This document shows positions 42,412-51,749 of a stretch of 64,000 nt of DNA, one piece after another. The DNA comes from Saccharopolyspora indica (GTDB lineage Bacteria; Actinomycetota; Actinomycetes; Mycobacteriales; Pseudonocardiaceae): positions 1 through 64,000 of the forward strand of contig NZ_JAQGLB010000017.1 in the NCBI RefSeq assembly GCF_027853965.1. Direction: 5' to 3'. The position numbers and the translations under genes were made by a program. The notes under the pieces are model-generated. The model was not told the origin of the DNA, searched no databases, and saw only the letters and a program-made list of their open reading frames with translations. How positions within the stretch are numbered: the first letter of the stretch is position 1; every line of letters begins with the position of its first letter.

Positions 42412-43803
42412 TTACTTGCCCAGCTGCTCGGCGTTGAACTCCCGGCGGCCGTGCAGGGCGAAGTTGATCGCCCAGAAGATCACGCCGATGGCCAGCAGGA
42501 TGCCGACGATCCCGTACTCCACCAGCGGCCGACCGGTCAGCGGGCTGGCGAAGTACGCGCAGGTCAGCGCACCCGCCACCGGAACCCAGGTGGGCGCCTT
42601 GAAGTGCTCGTGCTCGACGACGTCCTTGCGCAGCACCAGCACCGCGACGTTGACCAGCGCGAACACCAGCAGGAGCAGCAGCGAGGTGGTGCCGCCCAGC
42701 TGGGAGATCTCCAGCGAGCTCACCAGGATCACCGCGAGGATGCTGGTGAACAGGATCGACACCCACGGCGTCTGCCGCGCCTGGTGCACCAGGCCGAACT
42801 TCGCCGGGATGATCTTCTCGTTGGCCATCCCGTAGAGCAGCCGGCTGGCCATCATCATGTTGATCAGCGCGGTGTTGCTCAGCGCGATCAGCGCGATGAA
42901 GGAGAACACGATCGGCGGGAACCACGGCGCCGCGACCTGCACGACCAGCAGCAGCGGCGCGGTGGAGTCGCCGAGGACGTCGGTCGGGATCAGCGTCGAG
43001 GTGATCAGCGCGATGGCCAGGTAGATCGTCGCGGTGATCACCATGCCCCACAGCATCGCGCGGGGGAACGTCTTGGCCGGGTTCTTGGTCTCCTCGGCCA
43101 TGTTGACGGTGTCCTCGAAGCCGACCATGGCGAAGAAGGCCAGCGCGGTCGCCGAGGTGACCGCCAGCAGCGGCGTGGTGTCGGCGTTGAACTGCAGCAG
43201 CCTGCTCGGGTCCGGCGCGTAGGTCGGGTCGCTCACGCCCATGAACACCGCGTAGGCACCGGTGACGATCACGATCCCCAGGCCGACCATCAGCGCGATG
43301 GTCAGCACCAGGTTCAGCTTGGCCGACTCGCCGACGCCGCGGAAGTTGATCGCCGCGATGAGCAGGATGAACAGGATCGCCACCGGCCACGACGGCGCGC
43401 CCGGCAGGATCTCGTGCAGGTACTCGCCGCTGAACGCCTGCGCACCGGAGGAGGCCGAGGTGATCCCCGAGCACATGACGGCGAAGGCGACCATGAAGGT
43501 CAGGAACTGCACGCCGAAGGCCTTGTGGATGTAGAGCGGCGCACCGCCCGCCTTCGGGTACTTGCCGACCAGTTCCAGGTAGCTGAACGCGGTCAGGAAC
43601 GCGACCACGAAGGCGACCAGGAACGGAATCCACAGCGCGCCGCCCACCTTGCCGGCGATCTTGCCGGTCAGCGCGTAGATCGTGGTCCCGATGATGTCTC
43701 CGACCACGAAGAAGAGCAGCAGTTTCGGACCCATCACCTTCTTCAGGCCTGGGCCCTGCGCACCGCTGGGCGCGTCGTCGTTCACGGTCGTCTCGTTGGC
43801 CAT
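42412..43803 (-). CDS. APC-family amino-acid permease
   Basis: From ATG 43803 the protein has 463 residues and about 12 membrane segments. The first contains VVGDIIGTTIYALTG, and further on FFAMVGFEDTVNMAEETKNPAKTFPRAMLWG is the classical APC signature. The N- and C-termini are cytoplasmic and polar. It imports an amino acid or amine in exchange with or together with protons. No clear ribosome binding site precedes the ATG. A terminator follows, so the gene is probably monocistronic or follows the MFS gene 96 bp upstream. The substrate is unknown. Confidence 0.92.
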   Translation of the reverse strand: MANETTVNDDAPSGAQGPGLKKVMGPKLLLFFVVGDIIGTTIYALTGKIAGKVGGALWIPFLVAFVVAFLTAFSYLELVGKYPKAGGAPLYIHKAFGVQFLTFMVAFAVMCSGITSASSGAQAFSGEYLHEILPGAPSWPVAILFILLIAAINFRGVGESAKLNLVLTIALMVGLGIVIVTGAYAVFMGVSDPTYAPDPSRLLQFNADTTPLLAVTSATALAFFAMVGFEDTVNMAEETKNPAKTFPRAMLWGMVITATIYLAIALITSTLIPTDVLGDSTAPLLLVVQVAAPWFPPIVFSFIALIALSNTALINMMMASRLLYGMANEKIIPAKFGLVHQARQTPWVSILFTSILAVILVSSLEISQLGGTTSLLLLLVFALVNVAVLVLRKDVVEHEHFKAPTWVPVAGALTCAYFASPLTGRPLVEYGIVGILLAIGVIFWAINFALHGRREFNAEQLGK

Positions 43804-43899
43804 AGCTGAAAAGTGTGCAGGGAGGCTGATCGGCACGTCTGCCCACCCCTGGTCGAACTGCACTGCGCCAACCGGCGCAGGCGTGGCGACCTGCACAAC

Positions 43900-45195
43900 T
43901 CAGGCCTCCGACGTGGGTGCGCGGTACCGCCAGAACGCGGGCAGCAGCGCCGCCGAGATGATCCCTCCGACGACCACCAGCACCCCGCCACCGACGATCG
44001 CCGTCGTGGTGCCCATGGCCGCACCGGCCAGGCCGTGCACGGTGTCGGCCAGCCGCGGGCCACCGGCCACGACCACCGTGAACACGCCCTGGATGCGCCC
44101 GCGCATCTCGTCGGTGGCCGCCGTCTGCATGATCGCGCTGCGGTAGACCATGCTCACCAGGTCGGCCCCGCCGCCCAGCGCCAGGAAGAACACCGCCAGC
44201 CAGAGCGAGTCCGACAGGCCGAAGCCGATCACCGCGAGGCCCCAGGCGATCACGCCCACCGTGACGCCGACGCCGTGCCGGACGATCCGGTGCAACCACC
44301 CGGAGAACACGCCGAAGAGGAACGCGCCGAGCGGGATCGCGGCGAACAGCCAGCCCAGCGAGGCACCGCCGCCGGGCGGATCGCCGAAGGTCCGCTCGGC
44401 CATCTCCGGGAACAGCGCGCGCGGCATCCCGAACACCATCGCGACGATGTCCAGCAGGAACGACGCGAGCAGCACGGAGTGCAGGGCCAGGTAGCGGAAG
44501 CCGTCCAGCACGGCGCGCAGGCCGGCCTTCTTGGGCGCGCCTTCCTGCGGCGGCAGCGGCGGCAGCCGGAACACCGCCCAGAGCGCGGCGCACAGCGCCA
44601 CCGCGTCGACCAGGTACAGCATCGAGAGCCCGGCCACCGGCAGCAGCACGCCCGCCAGCAGCGGCCCGGCGATCGAGCCGAGCTGGAACACGGTGGCGCC
44701 CAGCGCCTGCGCGGACGGCAGCAGGTGCACCGGGATCAGCCGGGCGATCGCCGCGCCGCGGGTGGGCATGTTGATCGCGAAGAACGTCTGCTGCGCGGCG
44801 AAGAGCACCAGCACCAGCCACACCGACCGGGTGCCGGAGGCGGCGGCCACCCACAGCAGGACGGAGGTGACCGCCAGGCCGCCGTTGGTGATCAGCAGCA
44901 GCTTGCGCCGGTCGACGGTGTCGGCGATCGCGCCGCCCCACAGCCCGAACACCAGCAGCGGCACCAGGCCGAAGATCCCGGCGAGGCCGACGTAGGCGGA
45001 GGAACCGGTGATGTCGTAGAGCTGCTTGGGCACCGCGACGGCGGCGAACTGCGCGCCGACGGCGGTGACGATGTTGGACAGCCACAACCGGCGGTAGGCC
45101 GGGTACTTCAGCGGCCTGGTGTCCAGGAAGACCTTGCTCAGCAGGGACTTGACGGATCGGCGCTTGGCTGTCGGGGTTCCGCTGCTGGGCTGCAC
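43900..45195 (-). CDS. MFS transporter, enterobactin-exporter-like
   Basis: This 431-residue protein starts with GTG at 45195 and has about 12 membrane segments. After a short basic N-terminus, KYPAYRRLWLSNIVTAVGAQFAAVAVPKQLYDITGSSAYVGL is typical of the EntS-like MFS_3 group, as are GGAIADTVDRRKLLLIT and ATDEMRGRIQGVFTVVVAGGPRLAD. Members export siderophores, macrolides or other metabolites. No siderophore genes are nearby. The iron/B12-type importer at the right edge of the window is some 17 kb away, so a link is unlikely. Confidence 0.9.
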   Translation of the reverse strand: MQPSSGTPTAKRRSVKSLLSKVFLDTRPLKYPAYRRLWLSNIVTAVGAQFAAVAVPKQLYDITGSSAYVGLAGIFGLVPLLVFGLWGGAIADTVDRRKLLLITNGGLAVTSVLLWVAAASGTRSVWLVLVLFAAQQTFFAINMPTRGAAIARLIPVHLLPSAQALGATVFQLGSIAGPLLAGVLLPVAGLSMLYLVDAVALCAALWAVFRLPPLPPQEGAPKKAGLRAVLDGFRYLALHSVLLASFLLDIVAMVFGMPRALFPEMAERTFGDPPGGGASLGWLFAAIPLGAFLFGVFSGWLHRIVRHGVGVTVGVIAWGLAVIGFGLSDSLWLAVFFLALGGGADLVSMVYRSAIMQTAATDEMRGRIQGVFTVVVAGGPRLADTVHGLAGAAMGTTTAIVGGGVLVVVGGIISAALLPAFWRYRAPTSEA

Positions 45196-45369
45196 GAATG
45201 CCGAAGCCTAGCCGTTAGCGCTCCTAACAGCACTCGAATTACCACCTCGTGTGACCGACCTCAACGACCGGCACCGGCATTTCCGCGCCGACCCGCCGAG
45301 CGTGCAATCCCCGCTCCGCCAACGCCACGGCCCGGAACAGCGGAAACGCTGAGCCGAACGAGGCGCGGC

Positions 45370-45429
45370 GTCAATTTCGCGCGAAATTGACCGTCACCCG
45401 GGTGAACGTCAATTTCGCGCGAAATTGGC
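45370..45429. repeat. Composite palindromic element R1, copy b
   Basis: Two arms GTCAATTTCG-CG-CGAAATTGAC (45370-45391; the second, 45408-45429, ends GGC) flank CACCCGGGTG. It starts 12 bp beyond the pdxH stop codon, on the 3' side of that gene. Confidence 0.9.
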
Positions 45430-45440
45430 GCGGCGGTTGC

Positions 45441-46094
45441 TCACGGAGCCAGGCGCTCGACCGTCCAGGTCGCGTCGGAGCGGCGGAAGCGGAGGCGGTC
45501 GTGCAGCCGGTCGGGACGGCCCTGCCAGAACTCGACCACGTCGGGGCGGATCCGCCAGCCGCCCCAGTGCGGCGGCACCGGGACCTTCTCCGACTCGGCG
45601 AACCGGCGCTCGATGCCGCTCAGCGAGGACTTCAGCGCCTCCCGGCTGGCCACCACCCGCGACTGCGGCGACGCCCAGGCGCCGAGCTGCGAGCCGCGCG
45701 GGCGCACCTCCCAGTACTCGGCGGTCTCCGCCGAGGCGACCTTCTCCACCGTTCCGCGCACGTTGACCTGGCGCTGCAGGCCCAGCCACGGGAAGGTCGC
45801 CGCGGCGACCCGGGTGGACTTGAGGTCGTGGCTCTTGGCCGAGGTGTAGTTGGTGAAGAACACCACGCCCCGCTCGTCGAATCCCTTGCACAGCACCGTG
45901 CGCGACGACGGAACGCCGTCGGCGTCGGCGGTGGCCAGCACCATCGCGTTCGGCTCGACCAGCTCGGCCCGCACGGCCTCGTCGAACCACAGCTGGAGCT
46001 GCTCGTGCCAGGTGGCGGCGAGCGAGGACTCGTCCAGCGCTCCGGCCTCGTAGGACACCCGCATCGACGACAGCGCGCCGTTGGCCTCCGACAT
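45441..46094 (-). CDS. pdxH: Pyridoxamine 5'-phosphate oxidase
   Basis: The second of two close ATGs (46094) has GGGAGG at ideal 8-nt spacing and is preferred over 46100. The 217-residue protein has the typical opening RVSYEAGALDESSLAATWHEQLQLWFDEAV. FMN/PLP-binding segments are NAMVLATADADGVPSSRTVLCKGFDERGVVFFTNYTSAKSHDL and RPRGSQLGAWASPQS, and it ends DRLHDRLRFRR. It oxidises pyridoxine or pyridoxamine phosphate to pyridoxal 5'-phosphate, the cofactor of SerC encoded nearby. A composite palindrome follows the gene. Confidence 0.95.
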   Translation of the reverse strand: MSEANGALSSMRVSYEAGALDESSLAATWHEQLQLWFDEAVRAELVEPNAMVLATADADGVPSSRTVLCKGFDERGVVFFTNYTSAKSHDLKSTRVAAATFPWLGLQRQVNVRGTVEKVASAETAEYWEVRPRGSQLGAWASPQSRVVASREALKSSLSGIERRFAESEKVPVPPHWGGWRIRPDVVEFWQGRPDRLHDRLRFRRSDATWTVERLAP

Positions 46095-46448
46095 CCCCAT
46101 TTCCTCCCTGACTCGCCCGGCAGCGGCACGACTCGAACTTCTCCGGCTGCTCAGCCGGACGGTACGGGTTGGACCGGCCGGCGCGACAGGACCAGGTGGC
46201 GCCAGCCACGTACGACGGTAAACGGGATCCGAACGGACGCCGAATCGACGGTGCTTCACGATCGATTCCGCAACCGATGCAGTGATCGTTCCCACACCCG
46301 ATCGGACGCGCGAAAATCACTCCTTGCAGTGAAATCCGGTGAATAGAGCAAAAGGGACCGTGAGCGTTTCGGGGCGCTATAACACCCCAAAACGCGCACG
46401 GAAACACCCACCACCCAACAAATCCCACAACCAACCGATAACCGGTCC
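46095..46448. other. Intergenic region between pdxH and the urea transporter
   Basis: About 350 bp without a gene. It carries the R2b palindromic element, and its right part is A/T-richer than neighbouring genes. It should hold the pdxH promoter; no operator was recognised. Confidence 0.5.
46358..46401. repeat. Palindromic element R2, copy b
   Basis: Arms CCGTGAGCGTTTCGGGGCG and CACCCCAAAACGCGCACGG pair with one mismatch and two G-T wobbles around a TATA centre. It lies beyond the 3' end of the urease operon (urea transporter stop at 46449). Confidence 0.85.
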
Positions 46449-47348
46449 CTAAGGCTGCGCGGAGCCGGTGCGGCGCAGCCTGCGGAGGTCGGCCGTCCAC
46501 ATCGCCAGCACGAACGGGAAGGTCGTCGGCAGCAGGCCCAGCGCTTCGATCCCGCCCTGGATCAGCAGGACCGCCGGGACCGCGAGCAGGCAGGACCGCC
46601 AGGTGCGCCCGGTGGCCAGCAGGCCCACGACGACCAGCGCGGCGTTGAAGCCGTAGACCCCGCTGCTGACGTCCGGCGGCGTTTCGGGCAGCAGCTCGAC
46701 CGCCACGAGCGCCACCGCCGCCCCGCAGAACGCCCCCACCGCCAGCCGGAACCGGACCAGCGCCAGGCCGATCAGCATGACCAGGCCGGGCAGCCAGCCC
46801 GACATCAGGAACACCTCGGCCTCCGCGCTGAACAGGGCGAGCGGGTCGCCGTCCAGGCCGAGCACCGGCGACACCGGGCTGGGCGATGCGCGGATCCAGT
46901 CGAAGTGGTGTCCGATGTAGACGATCAGCCAGTAGGTGAGCACGAACGGGGCGGTGCGGGCAGGAACCGCGAGGAGAAAGTCCGCGACGCGCGCCAGCGC
47001 CGTCGCCACGACCGCCCCCGCGATTCCGACCAGCAACGCCGTGCCCAGCGGCTGGAAGGACGCCACCGTCCCCAGCACCACCAGCGTGGCGTTGAAGCCG
47101 AAGAGGCCCTGGGATATTCGCTCCCGCGGCACGCGCAGCGCGAGCGCGGTGAGCACCCCGACCGCGCTGCCCGCCAGGCCCGCGAGCGCGAACTCCGGGC
47201 CGGCCAGCGCGAGCGCGACCAGGAACACGATCCCGGCGGGCACGCTCTCCTGCAGGTACACCTGTGAAACGCCCGTGGGCACGGCGCGCAGCAGCTCCAG
47301 CGCGCCGTGCCGCACCGGCGGCGGCTTCGCCGCAGCGGTGTCGTTCAC
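46449..47348 (-). CDS. Urea transporter (UT family)
   Basis: The GTG at 47348 overlaps the ureD stop (GTGA), giving 299 residues. Two halves show the UT repeat: GLFGFNATLVVLGTVASFQPLG in the first and GVYGFNAALVVVGLLATGRTW in the second. QVYLQESVPAGIVFLVALALAGP, typical of the N-terminal segment, is also present. About ten membrane segments are expected. It would bring urea into the cell for the urease encoded immediately upstream in the same operon. A transporter coupled to the last accessory gene is unusual and suggests one complete uptake-and-use unit. Confidence 0.93.
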   Translation of the reverse strand: MNDTAAAKPPPVRHGALELLRAVPTGVSQVYLQESVPAGIVFLVALALAGPEFALAGLAGSAVGVLTALALRVPRERISQGLFGFNATLVVLGTVASFQPLGTALLVGIAGAVVATALARVADFLLAVPARTAPFVLTYWLIVYIGHHFDWIRASPSPVSPVLGLDGDPLALFSAEAEVFLMSGWLPGLVMLIGLALVRFRLAVGAFCGAAVALVAVELLPETPPDVSSGVYGFNAALVVVGLLATGRTWRSCLLAVPAVLLIQGGIEALGLLPTTFPFVLAMWTADLRRLRRTGSAQP

Positions 47349-48112
47349 CAGCTTCGAACCTCTAGTTCCTTCGCATCCGGGTGGTGCGAAACTGCTTCGG
47401 CGAGCCGGCGTTCGGCGATCACGGCGTCCTCGCCCACCGCGGTGGCCAGCGCTCCGCCCGCCGCCAGCGGTGCCAGCGACCACCACTGCCCGCTGCTCGG
47501 CTCCACGGGATCGCTGTCCCACACCACGGTTTCGGTGGCCAGCACCCGCGCACCGGCGAGGTAACCGGAGCTCGCGGTCAGCCGCTCGTCGCCGATGTCC
47601 AGCCGCTGCCGCAGCAGCGGCGTGCGACCGCGCACGACGTGCGTCGTGGTGGTCAGCAGACCGGAGCGCTCGCCGTAGCGGCCGAGCACCAGCGTCTCCC
47701 GGCAGCGCGCCCGCGCGCCCGCGCCGAGCGAGATGGTCATCTCCGCCTCGTGGTCGGCCCGCGAGGTGATCACCGTCGCCTCCGGCAGGTACTCGACCGT
47801 CCCGCCCTCGGCGACCTCGATGTGCACGGTGGACCGGCTGCGCCCGGCGTGCTGCCCCGGCAGCGCCACGGTCGCGGCGGTGCCGCGCAGCAGCAACCGC
47901 GCGCCGGGCCCGACGTGCACCCGCAGGTCGACGAGGTCACCACCGACCGGGGTGGCCGCCGAGCCGACGAGGTGCACGACGGCGGTCCCGTCGGTGCTGG
48001 TGGCGGCGGCCCGGCGGGGCACCATCGTCATCGGGGCCTGCGACCGCAGTTCCCGGACGACGCTGCGCCCGCCTCGCCCGAGCTCAACGCTCAGCAGCGC
48101 ACTGGCGCGCAC
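47345..48112 (-). CDS. ureD: Urease accessory protein UreD
   Basis: This 255-residue protein starts with GTG at 48112. Typical UreD features are SVELGRGGRSVVRELRSQAPMTMVPRRA at the N-terminus, the hydrophobic VVHLVGSAATPVGGDLVDLRVHVGPGARLLLRGTAATVALPG core, and VEYLPEATVITSRADH. UreD binds apo-urease with UreF and UreG and helps nickel delivery. It follows ureG by 27 bp and overlaps the transporter gene by 4 bp. Confidence 0.94.
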   Translation of the reverse strand: MRASALLSVELGRGGRSVVRELRSQAPMTMVPRRAAATSTDGTAVVHLVGSAATPVGGDLVDLRVHVGPGARLLLRGTAATVALPGQHAGRSRSTVHIEVAEGGTVEYLPEATVITSRADHEAEMTISLGAGARARCRETLVLGRYGERSGLLTTTTHVVRGRTPLLRQRLDIGDERLTASSGYLAGARVLATETVVWDSDPVEPSSGQWWSLAPLAAGGALATAVGEDAVIAERRLAEAVSHHPDAKELEVRSW

Positions 48113-48139
48113 GCCGCACCGCCTTCCGCCGAACCCACC

Positions 48140-48850
48140 TCACGCACTGATGCCGACCTTGAGCTGCTCGCGCACCCAGGCCGCCACGTCGGGCGCGTTG
48201 GGGGTCCGGGTCAAGGACTGGGTGATCACCGGCAGCTCGCCGCGCATCCGGTGCGCGTCGGAGACCATGACCTCCATGTTCGCCCCGACCTGCTCGGCCA
48301 GGTCGATCTTGTTGATCACCAGCAGGTCCGCGGTGGTCACGCCCGGTCCGCCCTTGCGCGGCACCTTGTCGCCGCCCGCGACGTCGACCACGAAGATCTG
48401 GCTGTCGGCCAGCCCGCGGCTGAACACCGCGGTCAGGTTGTCGCCGCCGCTCTCCACGATCACCAGCTCCAGGCCCGGGTGGCGCTCGCTGAGCCGGTCG
48501 ACCGCGTCGAGGTTGGCGGTGATGTCGTCGCGGATCGCGGTGTGCGGGCAGGCGCCGGTCTGCACCGCCTCGATCCGGTCGGTGTCCAGCACCCCGGCCT
48601 TGCGCAGGAAGTCGGCGTCCTCGGTGGTGTAGATGTCGTTGGTCACCACGGCGAGCTCGATCTCCTGGCCGAGCGCGCGGCACAGCGCGGCGGTCAGCGC
48701 CGTCTTCCCGCTGCCGACCGGACCGCCGATGCCGAGGCGGAACGGCCTGCCGTGCTGGGGCTCCGCGTCGAACGGGTCGGGTTCGGTGGCGGTGGGGTCG
48801 AAGTTGACCGGATGCGTGTGACCGTGTCCGTGGCCGTGTTCAGGAAGCAA
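48140..48850 (-). CDS. ureG: Urease accessory GTPase UreG with His-rich N-terminus and TTG start
   Basis: No ATG or GTG is available in frame before the conserved core; TTG at 48850, behind GAGGTG and within the end of ureF, gives 236 residues. The N-terminus HGHGHGHTHP is a nickel-binding type stretch. The core has Walker A GPVGSGKT (near residue 42), the metal-binding CPH motif in TGACPHTAIRDD, and INKIDLAE. UreG hydrolyses GTP to insert nickel into urease. No ureE is present, so the His-rich tail may perform nickel capture. The gene overlaps ureF by 11 bp. Confidence 0.93.
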   Translation of the reverse strand: MLPEHGHGHGHTHPVNFDPTATEPDPFDAEPQHGRPFRLGIGGPVGSGKTALTAALCRALGQEIELAVVTNDIYTTEDADFLRKAGVLDTDRIEAVQTGACPHTAIRDDITANLDAVDRLSERHPGLELVIVESGGDNLTAVFSRGLADSQIFVVDVAGGDKVPRKGGPGVTTADLLVINKIDLAEQVGANMEVMVSDAHRMRGELPVITQSLTRTPNAPDVAAWVREQLKVGISA

Positions 48851-49532
48851 AGAGACGCACCTCTTCCCGGTGATGTCGATCGTGCGATTCGGCGAGCAGG
48901 TCCAGCGCGGGAGCTCCGGGCGCGGGCAGGTCGGCCGGGTCGAGCCCGGCGGTCGCCGCCGCTTCGGCGGCGATCCGGTCCAGGTCATCGCCCATCTCGG
49001 CGACCACCGCGTTGACCGCGAAGGGATCCATGCCGTGCAACCGGACGCCTGCCGAGGACGGGCCGCTGACGGCCAGGTACCCGGCGATCAGCGCCGCTTC
49101 CTGCGGCCCGGCGCCGGCCGTCGCGGCCAGCACGCCGAGCACGATCGGGTGGTGTGGCCGCGGGCTCGCGGCCACCAGTTCAGCCAGCACCGGCGAGGGC
49201 CAAGCCGCCCTGCCGGCGCGGATCATCCCCTTCCCCTGCGCGCGCGATGCCTCCCGCTGCGCCGGGGAAGGGGTGCGGGCGTCGAGTTCGACGTCCAGCT
49301 CCCGCCAGTATCCGCTCGGGACCCGGCGGGTGGCGGCGTGCGCCGCGGCGGCGGCGAACACCGCTTGCAGGGCGCCTGCTGCGCGCAGCCGCCCGTGCAG
49401 GAATTCGCGCAGGTCGGCGACTCCCGTGATCAGCCCCCGCGCGGCGGCCTCCTCGACGCCGCCGGAGTGCACGTGTCCCCCGCCGGGGAACCGGGAATCG
49501 GCGAGTGCAAGCACCGCAAGACCGGCTCGCAC
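48840..49532 (-). CDS. ureF: Urease accessory protein UreF
   Basis: GTG at 49532 is preceded by GGGGGAG; a much longer in-frame stretch upstream is non-coding. The 230-residue helical protein begins AGLAVLALADSRFPGGGHVHSGG, the UreF signature, and contains YLAVSGPSSAGVRLHGMDP near the C-terminus. UreF acts with UreD to recruit UreG and control carbamylation and nickel loading. It lies between ureC, separated by about 125 bp that hold an inverted repeat, and ureG, which it overlaps. Confidence 0.93.
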   Translation of the reverse strand: MRAGLAVLALADSRFPGGGHVHSGGVEEAAARGLITGVADLREFLHGRLRAAGALQAVFAAAAAHAATRRVPSGYWRELDVELDARTPSPAQREASRAQGKGMIRAGRAAWPSPVLAELVAASPRPHHPIVLGVLAATAGAGPQEAALIAGYLAVSGPSSAGVRLHGMDPFAVNAVVAEMGDDLDRIAAEAAATAGLDPADLPAPGAPALDLLAESHDRHHREEVRLFAS

Positions 49533-49583
49533 CGCTCTCCCCCTTCCAGCGAAGTGGAGCGCACTCCACCCGCACGTGTGACG

Positions 49584-49632
49584 GGTGAAGGGCACCGTTG
49601 ACCGACCAACTTGGCGAAGGGTGCCCTTCACC
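49584..49632. repeat. Inverted repeat between ureC and ureF
   Basis: Perfect 13-bp arms (GGTGAAGGGCACC / GGTGCCCTTCACC) are separated by 23 nt. It lies inside the urease operon and could attenuate or process the transcript between the structural genes and the accessory genes, lowering the amount of accessory protein. Confidence 0.8.
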
Positions 49633-49657
49633 TGGAAAAATTCACTACTTCCGGGCG

Positions 49658-51385
49658 TTAGAAGAGGAAGTAGCGCTGGGCCATCGGGACCTCGGCGACC
49701 GGGTCCGGCTCGACCAGCTCGCCGTCGATGTGCACCGCGAAGCTGTCCGGGTCCACCTGGATGTCCGGGGTCGCGTCGTTGTGCACCATGTCGGCCTTGC
49801 CCACGTCGCGGGTGTTCTCCACCGCGATCATCCGCGAGCTCAGCCGCGCCTGCTCCGGCAGCTGGGCGTCCAGCGCCACCGGCGCCACGAAGAACACGCT
49901 GCTGGCCGCCGCCGCGCGGGGCTGCGCCCCGAAGCTGGGCCGCGCGATGTAGGGCTGCGGCGTCGGGATCGACGCGTTCGCGTCGCCCACCGCGGCCCAG
50001 GCCGCGAACCCGCCCTTGAGCACGATGTGCGGGCGGACCCCGAAGAACTTCGGGTCCCACAGCACCAGGTCGGCCATCTTGCCGACCTCCACCGAACCCA
50101 CGTGGTGGGCGATGCCGTGCGCGACGGCCGGGTTGATCGTGTACTTCGCGACGTAGCGCTGCGCGCGGTTGTTGTCCGCGCGCCCGTCGCCGGGCAGCGA
50201 GCCGCGGCGGCGCTTCATCACGTGCGCGGTCTGCCAGGTGCGCATGATGACCTCGCCGATGCGGCCCATCGCCTGCGCGTCCGAGCTCATCATCGAGATG
50301 GCCCCGATGTCGTGCAGGATGTCCTCGGCGGCGATGGTCGACGGCCGGATGCGGCTCTCGGCGAACGCCAGGTCCTCGGGCACCGCCGGGTTCAGGTGGT
50401 GGCAGACCATCACCATGTCCAGGTGCTCGTCGATGGTGTTCACCGTGTGCGGCCGGGTCGGGTTGGTCGACGAGGGCAGCACGTTGGAGTGCGAGGCCAG
50501 CCGGATGATGTCCGGCGCGTGCCCGCCGCCGGCGCCCTCGACGTGGAACGCGCTGATCGAGCGGCCGTTGATCGCCGCCAGCGTGGACTCGTAGAACCCG
50601 GCCTCGTTGAGCGTGTCGGCGTGCAGCGCGATCTGCACCCCGGATTCCTCGGCGACGCGCAGCGCGCTGTCCAGGACCGCCGGGGTCGCGCCCCAGTCCT
50701 CGTGGATCTTGAAGCCGCCCGCTCCGGCGCGCAGCTGCTCCCAGAGCGCTTCGCGGCGCATGGTGCTGCCCTTGCCGAGCAGCAGCACGTTGACCGGCAT
50801 GAAGTCCACGGCCTGCATGATCATCCGCAGGTTCCAGGCGCCCGGCGTGACCGTGGTGGCCTTGCTGCCCTCACCGGGCCCGGTGCCGCCGCCGATCAGC
50901 GTGGTCAGCCCGGAGGCCAGCGCGGTGTCGACCTCCTGCGGGCAGATGAAGTGCACGTGCGAGTCGATGCCGCCGGCCGTGAGGATCTTGCCGTTGCCGG
51001 CGATGACCTCGGTGGACGGGCCGATCACCAGCGAGCGGTCCACGTCGTTGTTGGCGCTGGGGTTGCCCGCCTTGCCGATGCCCACGATGCGGCCGTCGCG
51101 GATGCCGACGTCGGCCTTGATCACGCCCCAGTGGTCGAGGATGACCGCACCCGTGATCACCACGTCCGGCGTGCCCTCGGCGCGGATCGCCGCGGACTGG
51201 CCCATCGACTCGCGGATGACCTTGCCACCGCCGAAGACGACCTCGTCGCCGGAGCCGGTGGGGCCCTGGCTGCGGTCCTCGGTGACCTCGATCAGCAGGT
51301 CGGTGTCGGCCAGCCGGATGCGGTCGCCGGTGGTCGGGCCGAACAGCTCGACGTACTGCGAGCGGTCAATGGACGATGTGCTCAC
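49658..51385 (-). CDS. ureC: Urease alpha subunit
   Basis: This 575-residue protein starts with GTG at 51385 and is of standard UreC length. Nickel ligands and active-site features are all visible: GGIDSHVHFICPQE (two His), GGFKIHEDWGATP (the carbamylated Lys and a His), HADTLNE, FHVEGAGGGHAPDI, MVCHHLNP (mobile-flap Cys and His) and MMSSDAQAMGR (Asp). It catalyses urea hydrolysis to ammonia and carbamate. Its start overlaps the ureB stop by 20 bp. Confidence 0.97.
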   Translation of the reverse strand: MSTSSIDRSQYVELFGPTTGDRIRLADTDLLIEVTEDRSQGPTGSGDEVVFGGGKVIRESMGQSAAIRAEGTPDVVITGAVILDHWGVIKADVGIRDGRIVGIGKAGNPSANNDVDRSLVIGPSTEVIAGNGKILTAGGIDSHVHFICPQEVDTALASGLTTLIGGGTGPGEGSKATTVTPGAWNLRMIMQAVDFMPVNVLLLGKGSTMRREALWEQLRAGAGGFKIHEDWGATPAVLDSALRVAEESGVQIALHADTLNEAGFYESTLAAINGRSISAFHVEGAGGGHAPDIIRLASHSNVLPSSTNPTRPHTVNTIDEHLDMVMVCHHLNPAVPEDLAFAESRIRPSTIAAEDILHDIGAISMMSSDAQAMGRIGEVIMRTWQTAHVMKRRRGSLPGDGRADNNRAQRYVAKYTINPAVAHGIAHHVGSVEVGKMADLVLWDPKFFGVRPHIVLKGGFAAWAAVGDANASIPTPQPYIARPSFGAQPRAAAASSVFFVAPVALDAQLPEQARLSSRMIAVENTRDVGKADMVHNDATPDIQVDPDSFAVHIDGELVEPDPVAEVPMAQRYFLF

Positions 51386-51749
51386 CGTGGTGTCCCTCGC
51401 CTTTCTCTCCGTAGCTGAACTCGGTGGGTTCGTGGTCGCGGGTGTCGAGCTCGCCCGCGTACTCCAGGCGCAGGCCGCGCACCAGTCGGCTGCCGCCGAC
51501 GTCGACGAGGTCGACCTCGCGCGCCACGCCCGGCTCGAACCGCACGGCGGTGCCCGACGGCACGTCCAGGCGGTTGCCCCAGGCCTTGGCCCGGTCGAAC
51601 TCGAGGCTCGGGTTGACCGCGGCGAAGTGGTAGTGCGAGCCGACCTGCACGGCGCGGTCGGCGCGGTTGACGACGGTGATGCGGATCCGGGCCCGCCCCG
51701 GGTTCAGCGGGATCGGGTCTCCGTCGGTGATGATCTCCCCAGGACGCAT
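51366..51749 (-). CDS. ureB: Urease beta subunit
   Basis: The ATG at 51749 follows GGGAGTTGCCC; upstream residues in the frame are non-coding. The 127-residue protein has MRPGEIITDGDPIPLNPGR, then VGSHYHFAAVNPSLEFDRAKAWGNRLDVPSGTAVRFEPG, the usual UreB pattern. The C-terminus (HDEPTEFSYGEKGEGHHGEHIVH-like, His-rich) is somewhat extended. It overlaps ureC by 20 bp; the gap to ureA is about 180 bp, larger than usual for this operon. Confidence 0.95.
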   Translation of the reverse strand: MRPGEIITDGDPIPLNPGRARIRITVVNRADRAVQVGSHYHFAAVNPSLEFDRAKAWGNRLDVPSGTAVRFEPGVAREVDLVDVGGSRLVRGLRLEYAGELDTRDHEPTEFSYGEKGEGHHGEHIVH

